Source: Streptomyces eurythermus
GTDB taxonomy: Bacteria; Actinomycetota; Actinomycetes; Streptomycetales; Streptomycetaceae
NCBI RefSeq assembly: GCF_014649115.1
Contig: NZ_BMSK01000012.1
Span: 124,001-188,000, forward strand
Direction of reading: 5' to 3'
Length of the DNA: 64,000 nucleotides
The notes beneath the pieces were generated by a model. The model did not search any database. It was not told where the DNA came from and saw only the letters and a program-made list of their open reading frames with translations. The position numbers and the translations under genes are program-made. Each line of letters opens with the position of its first letter. Positions within the stretch are counted from its first letter, which is position 1. Positions 1-8,498 of this stretch are shown here, in pieces.

Positions 1-425
1 AGCGCCGGGCCGGTCAGCTCGAACGGCACCGGTCCGGCGAGGTCGAGCACGATCGTGTCGGCCTTCTCGTGCGCGGCGGCCTGCAGCGCCTGGTGCAGGG
101 GTACGGCGACCGGGCGGGCCGCGGGGTCCCAGCGGGCCAGGGAGTCGGTGGAGGTGAAGGCGGGCAGCGCGGTGCGGGTGCCGGCCTTCAGCGTGGGGAC
201 GGCCATGTCGCTGGTCTTCTCGCGGCGCAGCCCGTTCTCGTCCTCCTCCACCTCGCCGAGCACGGCGACGACGGGGACCAGCAGGCGGGCGCCCTCGAGC
301 GCCTGGAGGACGGGCCCGACGGCGCCGCGGTCCTCGGCCCAGGCGGCGAGCGCGGCGCTCAGCCGGGGGTCGGCGGAGCCGTCGTCGTCGGAGAAACCGG
401 GGTCGGGAATGTTCTTGTTCGCCAC
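1..425 (-). CDS. SseB-family protein (3' end beyond the window)
   Basis: Reading the minus strand from a GTG at 423-425 gives VANKNIPDPGFSDDDGSAD and then a continuous frame to the window edge (141 codons seen). The reading includes LLVPVVAVLGEVEEDENG, KTSDMAVPTLKAGTRTALPAFTS and ADTIVLDLAGPVPFEL. This resembles the SseB-like proteins common in Streptomyces, whose biochemical role is poorly known. There is no Shine-Dalgarno site; TAGGGT lies 8 nt upstream of the GTG, so the transcript is probably leaderless. The C-terminus is not in the window. The family call is moderate; the start is well supported by the promoter spacing. Confidence 0.7.
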   Translation of the reverse strand, partial: MANKNIPDPGFSDDDGSADPRLSAALAAWAEDRGAVGPVLQALEGARLLVPVVAVLGEVEEDENGLRREKTSDMAVPTLKAGTRTALPAFTSTDSLARWDPAARPVAVPLHQALQAAAHEKADTIVLDLAGPVPFELTGPA

Positions 426-433
426 GGTCGTCG

Positions 434-439
434 ACCCTA
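434..439 (-). promoter_or_regulatory. -10 element of a leaderless promoter (SseB-like gene)
   Basis: The minus strand reads TAGGGT, then 8 nt, then the GTG start. This is the usual Streptomyces arrangement for a leaderless mRNA. No ribosome binding site is seen before the GTG. Confidence 0.5.
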
Positions 440-705
440 TCGGGGGCAGCACGTGCCCCGGCCGCCGGGCCGGGGTGCGCGACGGGGCGGGGGGCACGAC
501 GGGGCCTGGGGGCACGACGGGGCGAGGGGCGTAAGCCGGTCGGGGGCGCACGACGAGGCCGCGGGACCGCGACGGCCCCGGCCGGGTGACGGGAGCGGCC
601 GCCCCGTGCGGGTGCCGGCACGCGGTCCGGTGCCCGTGTCCACGCCTGCGGCCTCCCCCACTCTCCGGTACACCGCGCTGCCCGGGGACCGGGTGCGTCG
701 CCGGC

Positions 706-1884
706 TCAGCGCGGATGCCTGCGGGTCCGCCAGAGGACCATCGCGGCCACCAGGAGGACCGCGCCCGCGCCGCCGGCGAGCGGGGCCGCCCAGTCGCCGG
801 TGCCGTCGGCGGCCTCGGGGGTGTCCGGGCCGGGGCCGAAGTACTTCCCGCCGTACGACGCGGCGTGCAGACGGCGCGGCTCGAGGCGGGCGGCGGCCCT
901 CAGTGCCGCCGCCGGGTCGATCATGCCGAAGCCCCGGGAGTCGTCCCGCCCGCCGGCCGGGGCGTCCCGCGCGGTGTCCTCCAGCAGCTTCTTGATCTGC
1001 GCCGGGGCGAGGTCCGGGTACGCCGACCGGATCAGGGCCGCCGCTCCGGAGACGAAGGCGGAGGCCGCGCTGGTGCCCCAGCCCGCGTAGTACTTGTGGT
1101 CGGGGTCGGCGATGACGACGTCGACGCCGGGCGCGCTGACGGCCGCGTACCAGCGGCGGGTGGAGAAGGCGGCGCGGGTGCCGTACTTGTCCACGGCGGT
1201 GGCGGCGATGACGCCCGGGTAGGCGGCCGGGTAGGAGACGTGGTCGCCCTTGTCGCCGCCGTTGCCCGCGGAGGCGACGACGACCACGCCCTTGCCCAGG
1301 GCGTACTGCACGGCCTCGTCCTCGCCGGGTTCCGGGTGGGCCGAGTTCGAGTCGTCGCCGAGGGAGAGGTTGATGACGTCGGCGCCGTGGTCGGCGGCCC
1401 AGCGGATGCCGTCGGCCAGGGCGGTGCCGCGGGTGGTGCGGGCCTTGGCGCGGGCGGGGTCGCCGTCCTCCAGGATCACGCGGACCGGCAGGATCTTCGC
1501 CTCCGGGGCGACGCCGAGGACGCCGTCGGCGTGGCCGGAGCCGTGGCCGTGCCCGGCGATGATGCCGGCCATGGCGGTGCCGTGCCGGGCCCACAGGCGC
1601 TCGCCGGGCCCGGCGCCGAAGCCGATCATGTCCTTGCCGGGCAGCACGTTCCCGGCGAGGTCCGGGTGGTCGGACTCCACGCCGGTGTCGAGGACGGCGA
1701 CGGTGACGCCCCGGCCCTCGGTGGTCCGCCAGGCCTCGTCCAGGTGGAGCGCGGACAGGGCCCACTGCTGGGCGCGCAGGCCGTCGGCGTGGGCCGGGGC
1801 GGCGGGCAGCAGGGCGAGGGAGCCGGTGAGCAGCAGGCTCGCCACGGCGGCGAGGGCCCCGCGGCGGCCGGTCGGTCGGGTCAT
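706..1884 (-). CDS. mycosin-type S8 (subtilisin) serine protease, membrane anchored
   Basis: A 392-residue secreted protease. The signal peptide spans about residues 1-34 (ends PAHA-D). The S8 triad is visible as Asp66 in AVLDTGVESDHPDL, His101 in RHGTAMAG and Ser272 in WGTSAAS, with the oxyanion Asn at about 208 (SAGNGG). A C-terminal hydrophobic helix (about 370-387) followed by RTRRHPR anchors it with the catalytic domain outside. This is the layout of type VII secretion mycosins (MycP), but no ecc/esx genes are seen nearby. Its ATG overlaps the stop of the upstream gene by ATGA, so the two are translationally coupled. The substrate is unknown. Confidence 0.88.
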   Translation of the reverse strand: MTRPTGRRGALAAVASLLLTGSLALLPAAPAHADGLRAQQWALSALHLDEAWRTTEGRGVTVAVLDTGVESDHPDLAGNVLPGKDMIGFGAGPGERLWARHGTAMAGIIAGHGHGSGHADGVLGVAPEAKILPVRVILEDGDPARAKARTTRGTALADGIRWAADHGADVINLSLGDDSNSAHPEPGEDEAVQYALGKGVVVVASAGNGGDKGDHVSYPAAYPGVIAATAVDKYGTRAAFSTRRWYAAVSAPGVDVVIADPDHKYYAGWGTSAASAFVSGAAALIRSAYPDLAPAQIKKLLEDTARDAPAGGRDDSRGFGMIDPAAALRAAARLEPRRLHAASYGGKYFGPGPDTPEAADGTGDWAAPLAGGAGAVLLVAAMVLWRTRRHPR

Positions 1885-3398
1885 GCGGAGGTCTCCGTGG
1901 CCGTGCCGATGGTCTTGCGCAGCCGCCGCTCGACGCGGTCGGCCAGGCCCTTGGCCTCGTTGCCGAGCCCGGCCTGGGCCGGCGCGGTGGCGGCGCCGGC
2001 GCGGACGGCGTCGGCGGCGGGCTGGGGCTCGTCGACGGTACGGCCGTCGGCCCAGCCGGAGACCGCGTACGCCACCACGGGGGCGTCGGTGAGGACGGAG
2101 AGGGTCCAGGAGGCCCGCTGCCGGTCGCCGAAGCCGGCGGCGGCCGTGCCGGGCGCGGCGTAGGGCCGGGGCATCAGGTCGGGGCGCCGGTCCAGGCGCT
2201 CGTCGCGGAAGCGGGCGGCGAGCGCGGACATGGCGGCGGGGTCGGCCTTGGTGAACAGCAGGCCGACGGTGGTGACATGGCTCTGGGTGGCGTCGGTGTA
2301 GGTGGCGCGCAGCAGCCGGCGGCAGCCGACCGGGGCGAGGGCCCGGGCCAGCAGCGGGTCGAAGGCGTGGGCGCAGCCGCCGTCCGGGGCCACGGCGATC
2401 CGCGTCCAGGTGCGGTCGGCTCCGCCGGGGCCGGCGCCGGTGCCCTGGACGGTGGGCGGGAAGAGCTGGTCCACGGGCACGCTGTGCCAGAGGGCGCCGG
2501 CGGCGGCGTACGCGGTGCGGGCGGCGTCGTCGCCGCCGTCTCCGGTGAGCCGGCTTCCGGCGACGGCCCCGCCGATGAGGCCGAGGCCGAGGACGAGACA
2601 GGTGGCGGCGGCCACGGTGCGCGGCCCGACCCGGGGGCGGGTGCGCGCGCCGGACAGCTCGGGTTCCGCGAACGACACCAGGGGCCGGTCGGCCGGAGCC
2701 GCGCCCCAGGAGCGGCCCGGGCCCGGCACGCCGGCTCGTCCCGGCATCCCGGCCGCCGGCGGACCCCAGGCCCGTACGCCGGTCACGGAACTCGGAGATG
2801 ACGGGTCGTCACCGGGGGCGGGCGGGACGGGCCGGAGCCGCCTGGTCGTCTCCGACGCCGACTCGGCCGGAGCGCCCTGCCGGGACGGGCCCCGCCGGGG
2901 CGGCTCGTCGCCGGACCGCGGCCCGGTCCCCGCCGCCCGCGCCGACCGCGCGGCGGTCCCGGTGACGGTCCCGGGAGCGGTCCGCGAGGCGCTCCCCCCG
3001 ACCGTTCCGGCGGGCGTCCGCGCGGGCGTCGCCGCCTGGCCGGAACCGGCGCCGGACCGCACCGCGGGCCGCTCACCGGCCCCCTGGGGTCCGCCGCCGG
3101 CACGGCCGGCACCGGCCCCCGCGCTCGGCGGCGCGTCGGGGAAGCGGGCCGACGCGGGCGGCGGGGGCGGGCTCACCGGGTCGGGGACCTCGGGCACCGC
3201 CGGCGGACGCGGGGGCCGTACGACGCGCGGGGTGAAGACCGACGGCTCGTCGTCGGGGTCGTCGGCCGGGCGGGGGGCCGTGGGCGTGGACGGGCGCGGG
3301 ACCGTACCGGCCGTCCCCGCGTCGGGGCGGGCCGTGCCGGCGGGGGGCGGAGCCGAGGGGCGGGGCGGTACGGGGGTGTGCCGCGCTTCCGTGCTCAT
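1881..3398 (-). CDS. proline-rich single-pass membrane protein coupled to the mycosin
   Basis: 505 residues. Residues 1-260 are low-complexity, rich in Pro, Ala, Gly and Arg (probably disordered and cytoplasmic). One transmembrane helix follows at about 261-282 (TVAAATCLVLGLGLIGGAVA). An extracytoplasmic domain of about 220 residues contains two Cys (GGCAHAFDP, PVGCRRLL) that could form a disulfide. ATG 3398 is preferred over upstream in-frame starts because it follows a GGGGGG-type ribosome site. Its stop overlaps the mycosin start (ATGA). I do not recognise a characterised family. The coupling suggests a partner or substrate of the protease. Confidence 0.8.
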   Translation of the reverse strand: MSTEARHTPVPPRPSAPPPAGTARPDAGTAGTVPRPSTPTAPRPADDPDDEPSVFTPRVVRPPRPPAVPEVPDPVSPPPPPASARFPDAPPSAGAGAGRAGGGPQGAGERPAVRSGAGSGQAATPARTPAGTVGGSASRTAPGTVTGTAARSARAAGTGPRSGDEPPRRGPSRQGAPAESASETTRRLRPVPPAPGDDPSSPSSVTGVRAWGPPAAGMPGRAGVPGPGRSWGAAPADRPLVSFAEPELSGARTRPRVGPRTVAAATCLVLGLGLIGGAVAGSRLTGDGGDDAARTAYAAAGALWHSVPVDQLFPPTVQGTGAGPGGADRTWTRIAVAPDGGCAHAFDPLLARALAPVGCRRLLRATYTDATQSHVTTVGLLFTKADPAAMSALAARFRDERLDRRPDLMPRPYAAPGTAAAGFGDRQRASWTLSVLTDAPVVAYAVSGWADGRTVDEPQPAADAVRAGAATAPAQAGLGNEAKGLADRVERRLRKTIGTATETSA

Positions 3399-3670
3399 GC
3401 ACCCCCCGTTTCCTCGTGCCCAGGGCCGTTTCCTTCGTACGCGGGCCGTCCGCCGTCCGGCCTCGCCCGGTGCGCTGGTTCCATCCGGGCACGCATACCC
3501 GTACGGCCGGACGGGCATCCCGGTTCACCTGGTGCGCCGGGCGCGGTCCGCCGTACGTGCGCGTCACTCTACGGCTTGCCGGGGGCCGGGACGGAACCGG
3601 TCCGCGTGCCCGGGGCATCTGCCCGGAACGTCCCCTACCCTGCGGTAATCCTCTCTGGCAGGCTTCCGCC
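3399..3670. other. divergent intergenic region, 272 bp
   Basis: It separates the minus-strand protease pair from the plus-strand PLP enzyme. A TACCCT -10-like hexamer at 3636-3641 (plus) could serve the PLP enzyme. TAGAGT on the minus strand (3566-3571) could serve the membrane protein, with a leader of about 160 nt. No convincing ORF or strong hairpin is seen here. Confidence 0.35.
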
Positions 3671-4873
3671 ATGACTGCGCCTGCCGCCGCCCGGGCCCGT
3701 TACGACCGGGCCACCGCCCATCTCGACGCCCCCCTCGCGATCGTGGACCTGGACGCGTTCGACGCCAACGCGGACGACCTGCTGCGCCGGGCCGGGGGCA
3801 AGCCCGTGCGGGTCGCCAGCAAGTCGGTGCGCTGCCGGGCCCTGCTGGAGCGGGTCCTGGCCAAGGACGGCTTCCGGGGCGTCATGTCGTTCACCCTGGC
3901 CGAGTCGCTGTGGCTGGCGCGGTCGGGGTTCGAGGACGTGCTGCTGGCCTATCCGTCCGCCGACCGGGCGCGCTTCGCGGAGCTGGCCGCCGATCCGAAG
4001 CTCGCCGGTGCCGTCACCGTGATGATCGACGATCCGGCGCACCTGGACCTCATCGACGCGGCCCGCGACGGCGGGCGCGAAGTCGTGCGGGTCTGCCTGG
4101 AGTTGGACACCTCGCTGCGGCTGCTGGGCGGCCGGGTGCGGATCGGCGCGCGGCGCTCGCCGATCCGCTCCCCCGCCCGACTGGCCGAACTGGCGCGCTC
4201 GGTGGTCCGGCGGCCGGGCTTCCGGCTGGTGGGGATCATGGCGTACGAGGGGCATGTCGCCGGGGTCGGGGACGCGGTCGCGGGGCGGCCGCTGCGGTCC
4301 CGGGCGATCCGGCTGATGCAGGCCGCCGCCCGGCGGGAGCTGGCCGAGCGGCGGGCCGCGGTCGTCCGGGCGGTGCGGGCCGTCGCCCCGGACCTGGAGT
4401 TCGTGAACGGCGGCGGCACCGGCAGCGTGCAACACACCGCCGCCGAGGACGCGGTCACGGAGATAGCCGCCGGCTCGGGGCTGTTCGTGCCGCGCCTGTT
4501 CGACAACTACACCTCCTTCACCGGCCGTCCGGCGGCCCTGTTCGCGCAACCGGTGGTCCGGCGGCCCGGTGTGGGCGTGGTGACCGTGCTCGGCGGCGGC
4601 TATCCGGCCTCCGGCGCCGCCGGGAGCGACCGGCTGCCGGTGCCGTATCTGCCCGAGGGGCTGCGGTACGACCCGCAGGAGGGCCCCGGGGAGGTGCAGA
4701 CCCCGCTGCTCGGCTCGCCCGCCGACGACCTGCTCATCGGCGACAAGGTGTGGTTCCGGCACGCCAAGGCGGGCGAGCTGTGCGAGCGGTTCGAGGCGCT
4801 GCACCTGATCGAGGGGGACACGGTGACCGCGACCGTGCCGACCTACCGGGGTGAGGGGCACACCTTCCTGTGA
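3671..4873 (+). CDS. amino acid deaminase/aldolase, D-threonine aldolase-like, fold-type III PLP enzyme
   Basis: 400 residues. The N-terminal alanine-racemase-like barrel starts LAIVDLDAFDANADDL and carries the expected PLP lysine, Lys51, in RVASKSVRC. The C-terminal part has FVNGGGTGSVQ and the conserved block ending in DKVWFRHAKAGELCERF, typical of D-threonine aldolase / D-serine dehydratase relatives. These enzymes use PLP to cleave or deaminate D-hydroxy amino acids; the exact substrate cannot be read from sequence. ATG 3671 was chosen because the alignment to the family begins shortly after it; the longer frame from 3416 is intergenic. It stands alone between divergent and convergent neighbours. 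Confidence 0.82.
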   Translation: MTAPAAARARYDRATAHLDAPLAIVDLDAFDANADDLLRRAGGKPVRVASKSVRCRALLERVLAKDGFRGVMSFTLAESLWLARSGFEDVLLAYPSADRARFAELAADPKLAGAVTVMIDDPAHLDLIDAARDGGREVVRVCLELDTSLRLLGGRVRIGARRSPIRSPARLAELARSVVRRPGFRLVGIMAYEGHVAGVGDAVAGRPLRSRAIRLMQAAARRELAERRAAVVRAVRAVAPDLEFVNGGGTGSVQHTAAEDAVTEIAAGSGLFVPRLFDNYTSFTGRPAALFAQPVVRRPGVGVVTVLGGGYPASGAAGSDRLPVPYLPEGLRYDPQEGPGEVQTPLLGSPADDLLIGDKVWFRHAKAGELCERFEALHLIEGDTVTATVPTYRGEGHTFL

Positions 4874-4879
4874 GGCGTC

Positions 4880-5662
4880 CTACAGGGGTGTGACGTAGGC
4901 GCCGGTGAGGCCGCCGTCCACGAGGAAGTCGGTGGCGTTGACGAAGGAGGAGTCGTCGCTGGCCAGGAAGGCGACGGCGGCGGCGATCTCCTCGGCCTCG
5001 GCGAACCGGCCGGCGGGGATGTGCACCAGGCGGCGCGCGGCGCGCTCGGGGTCCTTGGCGAACAGCTCCCGGAGCAGCGGGGTGTTGACCGGGCCGGGGC
5101 ACAGGGCGTTGACCCGGATGCCCTCCCGGGCGAACTGCACGCCGAGTTCCCGGGACATGGCGAGGACCCCGCCCTTGGAGGCGGTGTAGGAGATCTGGCT
5201 GGTGGCGGCGCCCATGCGGGCCACGAAGGACGCGGTGTTGATGACGGAGCCCTTGCCCTGGCGCCGCATGTAGGGGATGGCGGCCTTGCAGCACAGGTAC
5301 ACGGAGGTGAGGTTGACCTCCTGGACGCGCTTCCACGCCTCCAGGCCGGTCTCGATGATGGAGTCGTCGTCGGGCGGGGAGATGCCGGCGTTGTTGAAGG
5401 CGACGTCGACGCTGCCGTAGGTGTCGTACGCCGCCTGGAACAGCGCCTCGACCTGGTCGGGGTCGGTGACGTCGGTCCTGACGAAGAGTCCGCCCACCTC
5501 CCCGGCCGCGGCCTTGCCGGTGGTCTCGTCGATGTCCGCGCAGACCACGCGGGCCCCTTCGGAGGCGAGGCGGCGGGCGCTGGCGAGGCCGATGCCGCTG
5601 CCGGCTCCGGTCACGACGGCGGTACGGCCGGTCAGGCGGCGGCAGACATGGTTGTCGGTCAC
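4880..5662 (-). CDS. SDR-family NAD(P)-dependent oxidoreductase
   Basis: 260 residues, a classical short-chain dehydrogenase. Visible motifs are VTGAGSGIG (cofactor loop), NNAGIS, and the catalytic Ser-Tyr-Lys in NTASFVARMG...YTASKGG. A PGPVNTPL loop follows the active site. An acidic residue after beta-2 (CADIDE) suggests NAD rather than NADP. It is the last gene of a minus-strand operon: its GTG start overlaps the aldehyde dehydrogenase stop (GTGA). With the upstream glutamine-synthetase-like ligase it probably oxidises an alcohol intermediate, for example the hydroxyl of a gamma-glutamyl amino alcohol. Substrate is inferred from context only. Confidence 0.88.
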   Translation of the reverse strand: MTDNHVCRRLTGRTAVVTGAGSGIGLASARRLASEGARVVCADIDETTGKAAAGEVGGLFVRTDVTDPDQVEALFQAAYDTYGSVDVAFNNAGISPPDDDSIIETGLEAWKRVQEVNLTSVYLCCKAAIPYMRRQGKGSVINTASFVARMGAATSQISYTASKGGVLAMSRELGVQFAREGIRVNALCPGPVNTPLLRELFAKDPERAARRLVHIPAGRFAEAEEIAAAVAFLASDDSSFVNATDFLVDGGLTGAYVTPL

Positions 5663-7032
5663 TGTGCGGGGCCCTCCGTGCTGATGAAGACGTTCTTGGT
5701 CTCGGTGAAGGCGGTCAGGGCGTCGGGGCCGAGCTCGCGGCCGAGGCCGGACTGCTTGAAGCCGCCGAACGGGGTCCAGTAGCGGACGCTGGAGTGGGAG
5801 TTCACGGACAGGTTCCCCGCGCGGACCGCCTGGGAGACACGCAGGGCGCGGCCCAGGTCCCGGGTCCAGACGGAGCCGGACAGACCGTAGGGGGTGTCGT
5901 TGGCGAGGCGGACGGCGTCCTGCTCGTCGGTGAAGGGGAGCAGGACGGCCACGGGGCCGAAGATCTCCTCGCGGGCCGCCCGGCTGTCGTGCCGCTCCCC
6001 CGTGAGCACGGTCGGCGGGAACCAGAAGCCGGGGCCGTCGGGGGCGCTGCCGCGCAGGGCCGGGGCGTCGTCGGGGACGTAGGACCGTACGCGCTCCCGT
6101 TGCCGTGCCGAGATCAGCGGGCCCATCCGGGTCTTCTCGTCGGCCGGGTCGCCGACGACCACGGCGGCCAGCGCGTCGGCGAGCAGGGCCCGGGCCTCGT
6201 CCAGCACGCTCTCCTGGACCAGGAGGCGGGTGCGGGCGCAGCAGTCCTGGCCGCAGTTGTCGAGGAAGGAGAACGGGTCGAGGGCGGCGGGGAGGTCGGC
6301 GTCGGCGAAGACGACGTTGGGGCTCTTGCCGCCGAGTTCGAGGGTGACCGGTTTGACCAGGCGGGCGCAGCGTTCCATGACCTCGCGGCCGGTGCGGGTG
6401 GAACCGGTGAAGACGATCTTGGCGACGTCCGGGTGGTCCACCAGGGCGCGGCCGGCGGTGGTGCCGTAGCCGGGCAGCACCTGGAAGAGGTGTTCGGGCA
6501 GACCGGCCTCCAGGGCCAGGCCGGCGAGGCGGAGCGCGGTGAGCGGGGTGGCCTCGGCGGGCTTGAGGACGACGGCGTTGCCCGCGGCGAGCGCCGGGAA
6601 GGAGCCCCAGGCGGCGATCGGCATGGGGAAGTTCCAGGGGGCGATGACGCCGACCACGCCGAGGGGTTCGTGGAAGGTGACGTCCCAGCCGCCGGGTGCC
6701 GGGATCTGGCGGCCGAGCAGGCGTTCGGCGCCGCCGGCCGCGTACAGGAGCAGGTCGCGGACGTTGCCGGCCTCCCAGCGGGCGTTGCCGAGGGTGTGCC
6801 CGGCCTCGCGGACCTCCAGCCGGGCGAGTTCCTCGGTGCGGGCGTCGACCACGTCCGCGAAGCGGCGCAGCAGCCGGGCCCGGTCGGCGGGGGCGAGGGC
6901 GGCCCAGGTCCGCTGGGCCCGTACGGCCCGTGCGACGGCGGCGGCGACGTCCTCCTCGCTCGCGGCGGGGGCGGTGGCGACGATCTCCTCGGTGGCGGGG
7001 TTGAGGACGGTCAGCTCGTTCGGGTCGGACAC
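5659..7032 (-). CDS. NAD-dependent aldehyde dehydrogenase
   Basis: 457 residues, normal size for the family. It has PWNFPMPIAAWGSFPALAAG-type substrate and cofactor motifs, FTGSTRTGREV (NAD binding), catalytic Glu in VTLELGGKSPN and catalytic Cys in NCGQDCCA, and the EIFGPVAVLLPF block. The GTG at 7032 follows AAAGG and fits the family's N-terminus (SDPNELTVLNPATEEIV); the longer upstream frame runs through the ligase gene and is not real. It lies 11 bp after the ligase stop and overlaps the SDR gene by GTGA. Likely role: oxidation of the aldehyde formed during gamma-glutamyl-amine degradation. Confidence 0.92.
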   Translation of the reverse strand: MSDPNELTVLNPATEEIVATAPAASEEDVAAAVARAVRAQRTWAALAPADRARLLRRFADVVDARTEELARLEVREAGHTLGNARWEAGNVRDLLLYAAGGAERLLGRQIPAPGGWDVTFHEPLGVVGVIAPWNFPMPIAAWGSFPALAAGNAVVLKPAEATPLTALRLAGLALEAGLPEHLFQVLPGYGTTAGRALVDHPDVAKIVFTGSTRTGREVMERCARLVKPVTLELGGKSPNVVFADADLPAALDPFSFLDNCGQDCCARTRLLVQESVLDEARALLADALAAVVVGDPADEKTRMGPLISARQRERVRSYVPDDAPALRGSAPDGPGFWFPPTVLTGERHDSRAAREEIFGPVAVLLPFTDEQDAVRLANDTPYGLSGSVWTRDLGRALRVSQAVRAGNLSVNSHSSVRYWTPFGGFKQSGLGRELGPDALTAFTETKNVFISTEGPAQ

Positions 7033-7043
7033 GTGGTGACCTT

Positions 7044-8402
7044 TCACAGGCGTTCGAAGGAGCGGCGCAGCTCCCAGTCGGTGACCGCGGCGTCGAAGGC
7101 GTCCAGCTCGACGCGCGCCATGTTGCGGTAGTGCGCTACCACCTCGTCGCCGAAGGCGGCCTTGGCGATCGGGCTGTCCTCCCACAGCCCGGCGGCCTCC
7201 CTCAGGGTGGTCGGGACGTGTTCGAACCCGGCGGTGTAGGCGTTTCCGGGGCAGGGCTCGGGCAGTTCGAGCCGGTGCTCGATGCCGTACAGGCCGGCCG
7301 CGACCAGTCCGGCGACGGCGAGGTGAGGGTTGACGTCGCCGCCGGGGAGGCGGTTCTCGAAGCGCAGGGAGCGGCCGTGGCCGACCACGCGCAGGGCGCA
7401 GGTGCGGTTGTCGTGGCCCCAGGCGACGGCGGTGGGCGCGAAGGAGCCGGGCTGGAACCGCTTGTAGGAGTTGATGTTGGGGGCGTACAGGAGGCAGAAG
7501 TCGCGCAGGGCGGCGAGCTGTCCGGCGAGGAAGTGCCGCATCACGTCGGACATGCCGTCGGGGCCGGCCATCGCGTTGCGGCCGTCGGCGTCGGCGAGGG
7601 AGAGGTGGATGTGGCAGGAGTTGCCCTCGCGTTCGTTGTACTTGGCCATGAAGGTGATCGAGACGCCCTCCTGGGCGGCGATCTCCTTGGCGCCGGTCTT
7701 GTACAGGGCGTGCTGGTCGCAGGTGCGCAGGGCCTCGGCGTAGCGGAAGGCGATCTCGTGCTGGCCGGGGTTGCACTCGCCCTTGGCGGACTCCACGGTG
7801 AGGCCGGCGCCGGCCATGTCGTTGCGCAGCCGGCGCAGCAGGGGTTCGACGCGGCCGGTGCCGAGGATGGAGTAGTCGACGTTGTACTGGTTGGCGGGGG
7901 TCAGGCCGCGGTAGCCCGCGTCCCAGGCCGCCTCGTAGCTGTCCTTGAAGACGATGAACTCCAGCTCGGTGCCGACCTGGGCGGTGTAGCCGAGGGCGGC
8001 GAGCCGCTCCAGCTGGCGGCGCAGGATCTGGCGGGGGGCGACGGCGACCGGGGTGCCGTCGTTCCAGGCGAGGTCGGCCAGGAGCAGGGCGGTGCCGGGG
8101 TGCCAGGGGACGCGGCGCAGGGTGGCGGGGTCGGGGCGCATGGCGAAGTCGCCGTAGCCGCGCTCCCAGGAGGACATCGCGTAGCCGTCGACGGTGTTCA
8201 TCTCGGGGTCGACCGCGAGGAGGTAGTCGCAGCCCTCGGTGCCGTGGTGGAGGACCTCGTCGAGGAAGAAGCGGGCGGCGAACCGCTTGCCCTGGAGCCG
8301 GCCCTGCATGTCGGGGAAGGCCAGGACGACGGTGTCGATCTCTCCGCCGGCGACGAGCGCGTGCAGTTCCTCGACGCTGAGCGGGGGTGTGCGGTCTGCC
8401 AC
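7044..8402 (-). CDS. glnA4: glutamine synthetase-like gamma-glutamyl amine ligase (GlnA4 type)
   Basis: 452 residues of glutamine synthetase I fold. Seen: GTELEFIVF (metal Glu), AKGECNPGQHEI, the ATP/ammonia region NEREGNSCHIHLSL in place of the classical GSGMHVH, and SYKRFQPGSFAP with HDNRTCALRV. The changed residues around the ammonium site are those expected of enzymes that glutamylate an amine. In S. coelicolor the syntenic GlnA4 makes gamma-glutamyl-ethanolamide; assignment here rests on motif and gene context recalled from memory. The GTG at 8402 follows GGAGG. It heads the operon with the aldehyde dehydrogenase and SDR, divergent from a FadR-type regulator. Confidence 0.85.
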   Translation of the reverse strand: MADRTPPLSVEELHALVAGGEIDTVVLAFPDMQGRLQGKRFAARFFLDEVLHHGTEGCDYLLAVDPEMNTVDGYAMSSWERGYGDFAMRPDPATLRRVPWHPGTALLLADLAWNDGTPVAVAPRQILRRQLERLAALGYTAQVGTELEFIVFKDSYEAAWDAGYRGLTPANQYNVDYSILGTGRVEPLLRRLRNDMAGAGLTVESAKGECNPGQHEIAFRYAEALRTCDQHALYKTGAKEIAAQEGVSITFMAKYNEREGNSCHIHLSLADADGRNAMAGPDGMSDVMRHFLAGQLAALRDFCLLYAPNINSYKRFQPGSFAPTAVAWGHDNRTCALRVVGHGRSLRFENRLPGGDVNPHLAVAGLVAAGLYGIEHRLELPEPCPGNAYTAGFEHVPTTLREAAGLWEDSPIAKAAFGDEVVAHYRNMARVELDAFDAAVTDWELRRSFERL

Positions 8403-8498
8403 GGGAGAGCCTCCTTCGGCGCCAACGCGCTTTTCCCGGCCGGACCGGGAGCCATAAGGTATTGCCGGGAACCATTGGTTGGGAAGGGGGCACGGCGG
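8403..8498. promoter_or_regulatory. divergent promoter region with an 11-bp palindrome
   Basis: The 96-bp gap between the ligase and FadR-type genes must hold both promoters. It contains AACCATTGGTT at 8470-8480, a palindrome with perfect 5-bp arms around a single T, the kind of site GntR/FadR proteins bind. It lies only 18 bp before the regulator's start, so binding would block regulator initiation and could also affect the ligase promoter. Confidence 0.45.

Noticed and set aside
5659..8493. 944-codon minus-strand frame joining ligase region and aldehyde dehydrogenase
   Set aside because: The N-terminal 485 codons are out of frame with the real ligase and contain Arg/Pro/Gly nonsense; the dehydrogenase starts at GTG 7032.
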